64,000 bases of DNA from Polytrichum commune. Taxonomy: Eukaryota; Streptophyta; Polytrichopsida; Polytrichales; Polytrichaceae. Of the stretch, positions 47,618-57,690 are shown in pieces. Made by a program: the position numbers and the translations under genes. Numbering within the stretch: the stretch's first letter is position 1; every line of letters starts with the position of its first letter. Under the pieces are notes generated by a model. The model had not been told where the DNA came from. It made no database searches and saw nothing but the letters and a program-made list of their open reading frames with translations. The stretch lies in the NCBI GenBank assembly GCA_950295325.1, contig OX485803.1, forward strand, positions 11,408,001 through 11,472,000. Direction: 5' to 3'.

Positions 47618-49667
47618 TTGGTGGAGGCGATTGTGATGATGCACTGTGAAGGGTGTGCGGCATCTGTGAAGAGGGCAGTCAAGAAGATACCAGGTACCAG
47701 CTCCATCTCTCCATGCGGTTTCGAATATTATTTACTGGAAGGAAACACGTAAGTCCAGAATGCTCCAAACATCTTCTCCATAACGGTTTAACTGTAATTT
47801 GTAATGTCCACAAATCTTCACTAACTATAACTATTGGTGGTGGTTTCAGATAAAATATATACACATTTTAACAGAATCTGTTGCATGAACATTTGCAAGT
47901 CACAAATTGGATTACCTAAACTGTGTATGTGTGCAGGTATAGAAGCATACAAGATTGACCTGGATGCACAGAAGGTAAGTGTGGAGGGAAATGTCGACCG
48001 CGAGGAAGTACTGAAACGAATCCTCAAATCAGGAAAGCGTGCCACATTGATACCCAAGCCTGAGCCCCCCAAAGAGGAACCCAAGAAGGAAGAAGAGAAA
48101 ACAGAGGAGCCAAAGAAGGAAGAGGAAGCGAAAGAGGAACCAAAAGCAGAGGAGGAGAAGAAGGAAGAACCAAAGGAGGAAGAGCCCAAGGCAGATGAAA
48201 AGAAAGAGGAGGAGGCCAAACCTGAAGAGACAAAAGAAGAACCAACACCCGCACCGGCACCTGAAGAGAAAAAAGAGGTACCCCTAAACCTTCAACCCTA
48301 AGCCCTAAACACTAAACTCTAAAACACTTGAATCTTGAGTATTCAAAGTTGGAACCAGAAATGCTAACGTACATTGAACACACCTTCCGCATCAGTGAGG
48401 TTGCAGGTGTAAAGTTGCTGTCTGGTGCATGTTGTGATGATAAGCTGTAGTTTCTGATTCTGACGTTCAAGCTGGAAAATGATCTCATTAACTGAACGTT
48501 CTCATGTTTCTTGTGTTTTGAGAAGTTTACTCCAACTGTGAGAGCGTCGACGCATTGGAAAATCCTCAGGCTCTGGAGATTTTGTATACCCCGGGTATGA
48601 TGCATGTTCTTCAACATTACAAACCTTACTTCCTGTTCATCTTACTGGCTGAAGAAGAGTAAATATGACAGTGACTGAATTCCCCTCCTCCCTTCCTTAC
48701 ATCGGCACTTCTATGGTCATGACTTTGGTAGATCACCTGTAGAATTCAGCAAGCTTTCTGTGATGCACCACAGAAAAATTTGATCAGATCCAGATGATAT
48801 AAGATGTGCATTAACCCTAAATGCCTAAGAAGCCAAAAAGTGGTTGCGAGCGTTTTTCAAAGATATCCTTCTCAAGATGAACTTTATTTTTACTTTTATT
48901 TCTTCCTTCCACTTTGAACTTATAAAGTTCTACACCATCTAGAGCAAACCGATAGAAACTATCTATTAACGACTCTAAGATATGAATCTTGAAGTGTTTG
49001 GAACCCTTAAAATTTTCTTTGTTACAAAATATATTATATGGAGAAAGTAACAAGATCAGTGACATGATTATTTTTGGTTTTTTCCAAACAACTTATGAAA
49101 CTCACACTTTAATCAATTGTATAAAACTTAAAGTGATTTTGATTCATCTTAGAACTTGTATTACTTTATGAAGGAAAATGTTTCTAAAATGATTTGTTGG
49201 AGATCAAGGATAACAATCTTCATCCCAACCGTATGAATGTGGTATAAAATGAGACCCCTAAAACTTTCTCTTGTATGCCAACTCAAAATAAGGCCTTTAA
49301 TTCAGATTCTATGATACATATTTCTTTGACTCAAGCTGAAACCCACAGGTTTTTTTAGGGGTTAAGCAGTCTCGTTACTTGGGTTGTGTTTCAGGAGACC
49401 AAAGTGCACATAAAGAAAGAAGAAAAGGTGGAGGAGAAGGTTGCCGAGAAGAGCGAAGACGAAGTCAAGGCTGATGAGTCAAAGAAACCTGAGGGCACAA
49501 AAGATGAGGTGAAATCTGAAGAGAAGACAGAGGAAATCCAAGAGGTGAAAACTGATGAACAGCAACCCGAACCAGAGAAGGAGCCTGAGCCTGAGCCTGA
49601 GTGGATGCCCACATTCATCAATGCCCCTGATTACACCCTCTCATATCGATACACCTTTGTGACATAG
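47618..49667 (+). CDS. Heavy-metal-associated (HMA) domain plant protein with Glu/Lys-rich tail, three exons
   Basis: Coding exons are 47618(or ATG 47636)-47693, 47937-48277 and 49395-49667; introns of 243 and 1117 bp begin GT and end AG, and the frame stays open across both junctions. From ATG 47636 the product has 223 residues. MMHCEGCAASVKRAVKKIPG carries the metal-binding CxxC (Cys4, Cys7), followed by IEAYKIDLDAQKVSVEGNVD and DREEVLKRILKSG, the rest of the ferredoxin-like HMA fold. Then comes a long Lys/Glu/Pro tail and the end YTLSYRYTFVT. The family (HPP/HIPP) binds Cu, Zn or Cd in the cytosol or at membranes. Many members end in a CaaX isoprenylation box; none is visible here. The first beta strand is short at ATG 47636; LVEAIV lies just upstream in frame after an AG, so an earlier exon may exist. 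Confidence 0.85.
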
Positions 49668-50939
49668 CATTCAGGATATGAACCCAGGAGTTACCCAACC
49701 AGAAAGCAGGTCTCCTTGACAAGGAAGATAGGACCTCTCTAAATTGGTTGGTTACAGCCTCAGAGAGTGGGTTCCGCCCTACTTCACATGCCTGGAGAAT
49801 AACTCATGTTGTTGCAAGCTGAGGCCACCTGCACTATGCGAAGACCCCTGATGACATATCAAATACCTTGAACAGCCTAAATTGACGCATGCGTGTCAAG
49901 ATGTCTTGACAGACTATGTATAGCAAGACCATTGTACATTAGAATTCTTGAACATCTTGCAGAAGTTACACATGTTTATCTGTTGCAACGTACTTTTAGC
50001 ACCCTTGCTAGCATTTGAGCCATGTTTGTGACTCAAGGATGTAATCAGCAATCTACGTCCTTGGTCTAACAGCACTGTGATAGGGACCAAAAGCTGCCCC
50101 TCAGGCCAAGGAAGCATTGGACAATCAATTGTATAGGGCCACCACGTATTGTATTTCATCATCTACATAACTTGATATAGAAGAACAGGAAGAGGGACAG
50201 AAGAATAGGCAAACAAAGGGCAGGTGCTGAATACGTATTATTTTACCGGCCATACATTTGAGTTGCTGAGGTTTACACATGTTACTGGAGAGGATAGAGC
50301 AGTCCATTTGATAGGATTAAGCAGAAGATCAATTATACCAGGTAGACTTTTGAAAAAAGATATTGGAATACATGAATGGCATTGACATCTGTGAGTTCTG
50401 TACACTAAGCTAACCAGGTATGCAGTTCTGGTAAAAGTGACTGATGTGTCATGAAACATTGCAGTCTCTTGCCACAAATTTTCAGTTTACTGGATTTTCC
50501 ACTGTATATGTCCAATTTTAAGCTTACTAGTTCCTCCACACTAGAGCTCGAGTTGAAAGCTTAAACTTGCACTTTCAGGACTTCAGAGGTTTTCATCCAA
50601 ATATATTCAGAGCTTGACCAATCTTCAACCATTTAATGGTTTCAGCAAGTGTATACTGGCCATCCTAAAATTTAGATATGACGAGGGAATGAGGATGATG
50701 GACTTCAGGCATCCTACACATCTGCAACTCAAAAACTGATGCATTAAACAAGGATATCCCCCATGAATAAACTACACGTCCTTCAATGGCTAACAAAACC
50801 TTGAAGAAGACACAAGCTTGTGCAAAATGACAATATTCAACAGTCTTGCAACATGATAGTCTTGTGCCAATATTTTTTGGTGACCATACTACACTAAGTA
50901 GGAAATTTAGTGTCACCAATTCTACTTGTCTTGCTCAAT
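49668..50939. other. 3' region of the HMA gene; no other gene seen
   Basis: This should hold the HMA 3' UTR. Short minus frames (for example 49914-50162 and 50665-50919) show no motif. Confidence 0.5.
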
Positions 50940-51590
50940 ACTACTGTTCTCCCTCTTTAGTATGACACATTTGGGAAACACAAAAAAAAGTCTTATTATC
51001 GAGGTGTCGTCTTCTCATTAATATGACAAATGGCATGAAGTTGACATATTATTAAGGAAATACAAAAACATAAGTAATATGAGCTTTAAAACATATACAA
51101 CGACTTTAAGCAATATAGATGGTATGAAATTATAACTAAAAACTCCAATCAAATACAAATACTCTCAAGAACTTTTGAAATAGGAGTCCAAAGATCTCTG
51201 GTGTTGCCTACCCATGTTAGCAACTATCATCTTATCCAAATTCCTTAACTTTTAAAAATATATGATTTCATTAACACTAAAATTTAAAGAGTTCTCTAAT
51301 AAGAAACCAAACAACAATGATGCATGATGTTTAGCATCACTAAGATTTTTTGTAGGTGGAGCGACATCATCCACATCTACTGAATAAAGATCAACATTAA
51401 GATCAAAGTCTTGTGTAGAATTGGTTCCCAAAGCATCATCCACCAACTCATCAATACTCAATTCTAGCTCAATAATCTCTTTCCCTTCCATCTGAAGGTA
51501 AGTCTTGATTGACATCTCATCATCACCCAATTGCAACTTTAAAATCAGAGCACCATGTCCATTCTTCACTAACCCTCAAAAATCCATTTG
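50940..51590 (-). mobile_element. pogo/Tigger-like DNA transposon remnant
   Basis: The plus-strand left part (CTCCCTCTTTAGTATGACAC, then TATTATCGAGGTGTCGTCTT) is shared with 55170-55575. On the minus strand it encodes the tail of a DDE transposase (next entry). It is truncated on the right, before the RPS26 3' end at 52084. Confidence 0.7.
51165..51569 (-). pseudogene. pogo/Tigger-like transposase C-terminus with PIP-box-like end
   Basis: The frame from 51569 reads through ELSIDELVDDALG, DFDLNVDLYSVDVDDVAPP and SDAKHHASLLFGFLLENSLN to NEIIYF, then meets a TAA at 51252 and continues KLRNLDKMIVANMGRQHQRS-LDSYFKSS to a TGA at 51165. The acidic linker followed by DAKHHASLL is typical of plant pogo/Tigger-type transposase tails. 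The end QRSLDSYF fits QxxLxx(Y/F)F, the PCNA-binding box known from pogo transposase. The same last residues are found in the copy at about 55405. The catalytic domain is missing. Confidence 0.68.
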
Positions 51591-52083
51591 AAAATCACAT
51601 AATGGTGACACATGTGAGCTATTTTAACTTTGAATCAAACTAATGAAGTTTTCTTTGACCATATACTGTTAAATTGTAATGTGATATCTCCCATACATAA
51701 ACAATCTAGATACAATAAGTTGCTGCTCATCACAAAACGTACTTCCGCAGCTAGACCTGTGAAGATTAGCAACCATTCAACTTATGAGCCCTACTCTCTT
51801 TAAGGATTTACGTAGGTCTGCCAGTGAATTAACTGCGTTTATTGAAACGCCAGCATATTGATGAAGATAGAATGAGGATAATTCAACCAGATTGGATGAA
51901 ACAAAGAACCTCCACTCAATAAACTCCAGAATTTTTACTTCGAAGTGGTGACAATTCCCTACAAAAAAGAGGGATAGATACATTCACATGAAAAGCTTTG
52001 AAAAACTCTGGAAATACATATGAAGTTACAAAGATAACTTCAAGGCTTCCATTCCAGAATCCTCAAAATCTTGCTGAAATTAT

Positions 52084-54139
52084 CTAAGATTGCTTTGGGC
52101 CTCCAGGTCCTCCGGCTGGACGAGCTCCAGGTGCTCCAGGTACTCGGGGCGGTCCATCCTCCTACACAAGTGAGAATAACACACCAATTAGTCCGATGTA
52201 TTTGTCTAGAATGAAGCACTCTATATGGTGTTCTATTTTTCAAAATGGATACTCAAGGCATAATCTGTCAAGATAACAAAATATGTAAAGAGAACCATCT
52301 TTCATGGTAGATGCATTATGCTTATATAAGAAAACAAATCACCTACAATCAAATCCTAGAACTAAATATTTGATTCACGTTCAGGAGAGAAGGCCCAATT
52401 CCATTTCTTGAATATGACCAGATAAGGGCCAAGCCAGAAAGACCCAAAAGAAAACAGGATTCCAAGAGACTGCCTGTGCATCACACATTCCTATGAAGTT
52501 CTGTTGCTCAATCTTGAAAGCAAAATTACCTTGCGCCTGTATCTCTGAGGAGGCTCACGGATGCGCCTGGCCTCACGGGACCTCACTCGCACCACATGTG
52601 AATGGATGGCACATGAGATGCAGTACTGCATCTTGGCATACAGCTTAGGTAGCACATACCCTGCAACATCAGATTCTTTCAGCATCTAAAATATATATGT
52701 AAAGCATGTTTAAGCTGATACCCACCTACATTTATTATGTAATATGGACATCAAATAAATCTTAAAATTCACAACAGGTCAGAAAACACATCATCAGACA
52801 TTAAGGAAAGATCCAAGAAGTGGACGCTGTGATTGCAGCAAACACAGCGGATCTTACCATCATAGACACATGCCTCCTGCACATCCCGAACAGCAGCCTG
52901 CTCGACAATGTTGCGGACTAGGAACCGCTTCACAGCCTTGTCCTGCACATTCACCAATATTTACTAATGCTCCTGGATTGCACTAGAATGTGTTCGTAAA
53001 CAATGGATGAGAATGCCACCAGAGAGTTCTAATAGATTTGTCTCAAGTGGGCACATCAGAGAGACACTTAAAGATACCTATGCCCCAATAGTGTGAATGT
53101 GAAGCAAGGCGTCAGATAGGAGCGAAAGACTAATTTCTGCAGTTATTCATAGCCCATTCGGCTCATTTGAACTATGCAAAACATCACCCGCCCGCTTCAC
53201 AATATCAAAGACTGAAACTGGGTTGCAAAATCGTAGTTCGTCGTAGTCTAACGAAAATCCTCATGTGGATCGGATTATTTCATTATGTCATCATCACTGA
53301 CATTGCAACCAGCCTACTTGCCCTGATCTTCCCCGCCCTTGACATCCCAAAAATTGTTCCAATGTGACAGTGCTAGATACAACTGTACTACCTCGAATTG
53401 ATCGTTTCAGAAATTTGCAATAGCAATACCTGGGCAAACACCAGAAGTTACCACTAAACCCTGATTGTCCACCAAACCCTAATATGCATGTGTTATGAAT
53501 TCTGAGCTTAGAAACATGGCAGTAAAGGAAAGATACCTTGGGTACACAACGCCCACAGTTAGAGCACCGAATCGGGTTAACATGGCCTCGCCCATGCTTG
53601 TTGCGGCCTCCACTTCGCCGCTTCACCGTCTACACATAAATGCAAGAAAAATTCTACTAAACACCTCAAACAAGCATGGTGAATGTTATCAAACACACTT
53701 TGCAAATTAGTGCACAACAGAAAAACCTCGCAATGATATTGCACCCAGACGTGAAAATTTCAAGGTTTTCGAACATCATCGAGCTGAAAAACCCTAAAGG
53801 CTCTAAGACTGAAAAAGCTTCTCTTAACACTTCGATCGGGTCTAATAGCGCCGAAACCCTAACAAGAGGACCAACAAGTGAACCAACGCGCACGTCATTT
53901 TGAGACCCCTGAAACTCTTGAGTCGATAAGAAAGGAAGCAGGCATCATCACATCGCGAGAACAGAGTGTGACTGATACCATGCGACATTCAGACAGCCAC
54001 CAAGACTTGAAACCCTAACCTAGGGTTCCGGAAGCAACCTATTAGGCAGGCGGTAAGGTCGCCACCCCAGGCAACGAAAGTTCCAGAAGTTTCAAAGGTT
54101 GTTGAAGCAAGAGAACGAGTTTGATGTCGGACTTACCAT
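52084..54139 (-). CDS. RPS26: 40S ribosomal protein S26 (eS26), five exons
   Basis: Coding exons on the minus strand are 54139-54137, 53629-53537, 52942-52858, 52660-52530 and 52161-52084. All introns are GT-AG and the joined frame gives 129 residues, the usual plant eS26 length. The first exon codes only Met; GTAAGT follows at once. Then [19 protein letters not shown] and [52 protein letters not shown] and [20 protein letters not shown] identify the family. Cys23, Cys26, Cys74 and Cys77 are the zinc ligands. The tail is Gly/Pro-rich ([18 protein letters not shown]). The protein lies at the mRNA exit of the small ribosomal subunit and contacts mRNA near the Kozak context. Telo-boxes (AAACCCTAA) in the promoter and intron 1 are typical of plant ribosomal genes. 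All key residues are present, so the gene looks functional. Confidence 0.96.
53787..54028. promoter_or_regulatory. Telo-box cluster in RPS26 intron 1
   Basis: AAACCCTA-type motifs occur near 53789, 53854-53862 and 54010-54018, the last followed by an inverted partner (AACCTAGGGTT). Telo-boxes in leaders and first introns of plant ribosomal protein genes are linked to expression in dividing cells. Confidence 0.6.
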
Positions 54140-54239
54140 GATTGCGAGAGCGCGAGAAGGTCGCTGTGACGACGGATGGCGAAGGCAAAAGAGTAGGTCC
54201 GGCGTTGGAGCACCTTCTTCAAGCCCCACGCAGAGCGCC

Positions 54240-54248
54240 AAACCCTAA
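54240..54248 (-). promoter_or_regulatory. Telo-box about 100 bp upstream of the RPS26 start codon
   Basis: AAACCCTAA on the plus strand (TTAGGGTTT in gene orientation). Its position is that of the promoter or 5' leader. Confidence 0.6.
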
Positions 54249-54755
54249 TTCATCCTGGTCCTATCCATTGGATGAATGCTCGCTCTCATCCATATGTTAA
54301 CAGAACGGGAATTACTACGTAATTCTTGTAATTCCAGTAGACTTAATAAAATATGCTTGTATTTCCTAATACTCGGTGATTGAAGTAGGTATTCCTTTCA
54401 TCCATAATGAAGATGTGGGAAGAAATATCTCTTAATTTCAACAAATTCAGAAACCTAACTTAGGGCCGCTTTACACTACGCTGGAGAAGTCCTCCAGTCA
54501 AGAATTCTAGGGGAATTCTGAAATTTGATTGCCCAAGAGTGACACTCTTGTCCGGTGGTGGTTTACACTGCGGCCAAGAGTCCTTTGGTGGAGAACTTTG
54601 TACATGGATAAAGTAATGACATGGTTAGCAACGTGGCCACACTTTTTTCCAAAGGGAGTTCTCTGGAGGTCAAGTGTCTTGGGCAACCTCAAAGCCTCGG
54701 ACAAGAAACTTGGCCTCCTGAGAACTCCAACTTCAATAAAATAAATAAATGAAAT

Positions 54756-55158
54756 CTCTCGGGGGGTGCACTCCATTGTCAAGTTGAACACCATGTGCGA
54801 TAAAACAAATCTACTTTTAACATATAGCATCACCAAAATGGGTCAAAATTTAATCAATTCTTTTTCATGAGTACACGGCATCTATTACATAGTAAAAAAT
54901 GGTAACAAAATTTGATTGTTTTTTTTTAAATAAAAATAAAACATACCGCTTCTAACTAGAATGACGCAAAATTGAATTGAAACAATTACTACAAAAATCA
55001 AGATGCCTAAAAATTTCAAAAAATATATACAAAAGATTTTATCAATGGTTATGCATATGTAGAAAAAATATCATAAATTTTAAAATTATACATGGCATAT
55101 AATATAGGGTAGCAAACTTTTATCGCACGTGGTTTAAGGGGGTGTGATGGCCCGAGAG
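54756..55158. mobile_element. Nested MITE related to 3315-3724
   Basis: The interior is homologous to the 410-bp element at 3315-3724 (ACTCCATTGTCAAGTTGAAC, CACCAAAATGGGTCAAAATTT, TCTAACTAGAATGAC, ATCAATGGTTATGCATATG). Ends are inverted: CTCTCGGGGGGTG on the left and CTCTCGGGCCATCAC from the right; AAAT flanks both sides (54752-54755 and 55159-55162). The right arm has CCACGTGCGATAAAA, the left arm a decayed CCATGTGCGATAAAA. Confidence 0.72.
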
Positions 55159-55169
55159 AAATCTTTGCA

Positions 55170-55945
55170 TTATTTTTCTCCCTCTTTAGTATGAAAATTT
55201 TAGGAAATACAAAAAAAGTCGTATTATCGAGTTGTCGTCTTCTCATTAATATGAAAAATGACGTGAAGTTGACATATTATTGAGGGAATATGAAAAAATA
55301 AGTAATATGAGCTTAAAATATATACAACAAAATTAAGCAATATAGATGGTATGAAATAATAACGAATAACTCCAAAAAATTGCAAATATTCTCAAGAACT
55401 CTTAAAATAAGAGTCCAAAGATCTTTGGTGTTGCCTACCCAAGCTAGCAATTGTCATCTTATCTAAATTCCAATCTAACTTTTGGAAACTAATAATTTCA
55501 TTAACATCAAAATATAAAGAGTTCTTTAATAAGAAACTAGACAACAATGATGCATGATGTTTAGCATCAAGATATTGGCACCTGATACTATATCACCCAT
55601 GTACAAGGCAACATAATAGGCAGGAGGCCACTCTCACCCTAACTATGTCCATTCTACACTAATAACCCTAGTTACCATTAAGTTCCCAACAATAAGTGAA
55701 GTCCCGAGTGGTTTCCAAGTGGAAATGGGTGTATTTTAGATGTACATTGTACATAGATGAAAGGAATTCTAGCATGAACTAGCTCTTTAATATGACAAAA
55801 TGGAGATTCTATATGTTGCATTATCAAGTGTTGTAGTCTTATAAAAGAGGGAGTTTTGAACTAAAAAGTTTGGTCTCGTAAAAATGTGTTGTAATATTGA
55901 GGGTGTCGTATAAACAAGTGTCGTATTAACGGGGTTGGACTATAC
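55170..55945 (-). mobile_element. pogo/Tigger-like remnant, internally deleted
   Basis: The left part is homologous to 50940-51345, including a minus-strand end QRSLDSYFKSS near 55430-55395. The right end, read from the minus strand, is AGTCCAACCCCGTTAATACG followed by ACACTTGTTTATACGACACC, the kind of end seen in pogo/Tigger elements. Most of the transposase is deleted. Confidence 0.6.
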
Positions 55946-56359
55946 CAACATGTAATTTCTTTAAAAATCAATACGAAGATAATGTTACCTACTTATTTAC
56001 CTTAATTTGGATGTATTATAGAGGTGGAACATTTTCAAATAAATTATTGTGATGAAAGAAGTTCTAAAACATTGCCATATATATTTTATTTTTTTATCAT
56101 AATTTTTTAAAATATCAATACAATGGTCATTTAGGGGGTAAGGTTTCTACTGTGGCCGGCTTTGACCGTTTTGTGAAGTAGTCCGGTGGACTTCTCCTCT
56201 AGGTGGTTACACTATGGCCGGTCAAGACTTCTTAAGGCATTATTTTATTGTCTTTTCATCTTCTCCGGCAGACCATCCCTCACCTCAAACAACCATGTCT
56301 TGAGCGAAAATTCTTGACCGACCGGTGCACTTCTCCACCGTAGTGTAAAGCAGCCCTCA

Positions 56360-56700
56360 GTGTCCAAGGAACTTCTTGGGCATAATAAGTCAATATCCTA
56401 GTGTTTTCAAGTTCCAACATGTTCACATATTTCATTTTTCTTTATTGAATTGGGGTATATTCTACACATTCCTCTTAAAATGATTGGTAATTTTTCAAAA
56501 GTCTTGAACTTCAACCAAATATTTCTCAAATTCAACCAATTCATGTGTAACTAGTGGTCGGTTCATCCCGTCCATTGGTCCAATAGTTGTATAGTTGAAG
56601 TTTTCAAATTGGGACAACTTAAAGAATTTTTATCTTTAAAAAAACACAAAAACCATATTGGATGATGGGATGAATGATGACCTTGGATAAAAGTATTCTC

Positions 56701-56742
<42 letters not shown>

Positions 56743-57164
56743 CCATCATGGTGGGAGATCCATGTGCATGCGGAACCCCTCGTTATGACCCCCCAAAAAA
56801 ACTATACATATAATTCATAGAGTTTTAAATAATAAAAGGAATGTCAGTGCTCTCATACACTTACGTGCAAAGTGCATTCACCGCCTACTCCTCATGTTCG
56901 CATGGCCAATTCATAGAATAAATAATAGTCTCATGTATGTATGTGGCAATTTTGAAGTTGTAGATTATATTGTCTCCATTATGTGTACAAAAAATAATAA
57001 TAAAACAAAGCAATTGTTGTATGTATGCTTATAAATCACTTATGTTGACAAAGTCATTGAAGTATGACATGGGGGATGACAAACATTTATTCATGGATGA
57101 ACTTTGGAGAATATAAAGTATATATGAATGAGGTAAATTCTCTTGTGAGATGCCTTCAGATCTA
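56360..57164. other. No gene seen; (GA)16 microsatellite
   Basis: An AT run followed by uninterrupted GA lies at 56701-56740. No exon recognised. Confidence 0.5.
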
Positions 57165-57690
57165 GGGGTCCACTCTTTATACCACATACAAACTAACATG
57201 AGCGTATGAAAAAGGGTTAGTTCTTGAGGTATTAGCATACATAATATGTGTAAGGGGGAGGTGTTGTATTTCTCTATTGCGTACAAATAAAAGGGTTGTT
57301 GAGGATGTTAAAGTAAGGCACATGTAAAAGAAAAAACGGCCCAAAGAAATGAGAATGATTGCATGTCATAGGGTCATATCATTATGAGTTACATAGTCAA
57401 GATGAAATAGTCTTTGGTGAAAGTTGATTGTACAAAAAAATATATATTCTTATTTTGTGTATGAGTGGAGCCATTAATCACATGAAAATTGAATACCTTT
57501 GTATAAATAATTAAGTCTATTGTCACGCCCATTATCAATATGTACACCTAATTTTTTTCCCTATATAAAATGCATGTGTATAAAGGGGGTTTGTTTCACA
57601 GTTGCCCACACACCGTCATTTAGAGTTCCAACACACAGTAAGGGTGGCTTGAACCAAGGCCTTAACATGATTCCCATGGGAACTCTGTTT
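57165..57690 (+). repeat. Repeat family D, copy 2
   Basis: Begins GGGGTCCACTCTTTATACCA and ends near GTCATTTAGAGTTCCAAC; collinear with 18510-19060. Confidence 0.6.

Larger units (their letters stand above)
54463..56356. mobile_element. PIF/Harbinger-like MITE upstream of RPS26, split by nested insertions
   Basis: Left end GGGCCGCTTTACACTACGCT (54463) and, from the right, GGGCTGCTTTACACTACGGT (56356) are inverted repeats that continue GGAGAAGT and GTCAAGAATT. The flanking triplets are TTA (54460-54462) and TCA (56357-56359), one mismatch. The MITE's own sequence is 54463 to about 54750 and about 56115-56356; 54650-54738 matches 19720-19800 (inverted). Between lie a CACGTG-type element (54756-55158) and a pogo-like remnant (55170-55945). 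It starts only 324 bp upstream of the RPS26 ATG. Confidence 0.72.

Noticed and set aside
47821-48219. Ser/Phe-rich minus frame (and a similar one at 49391-49621)
   Set aside because: Complementary shadows of the GAA/GAG/AAG codons of the HMA gene tail.
47834-48301. 155-codon plus frame as an independent Glu/Lys-rich gene
   Set aside because: Its first 34 codons are intron 1 of the HMA gene; the AG at 47935-47936 and the continuing HMA fold show it is exon 2 with intron read-in at both ends.
53294-53626. 110-codon minus frame beginning [13 protein letters not shown]
   Set aside because: It is RPS26 exon 2 read on into intron 2; the splice donor GTATCT at 53536 ends the real exon.
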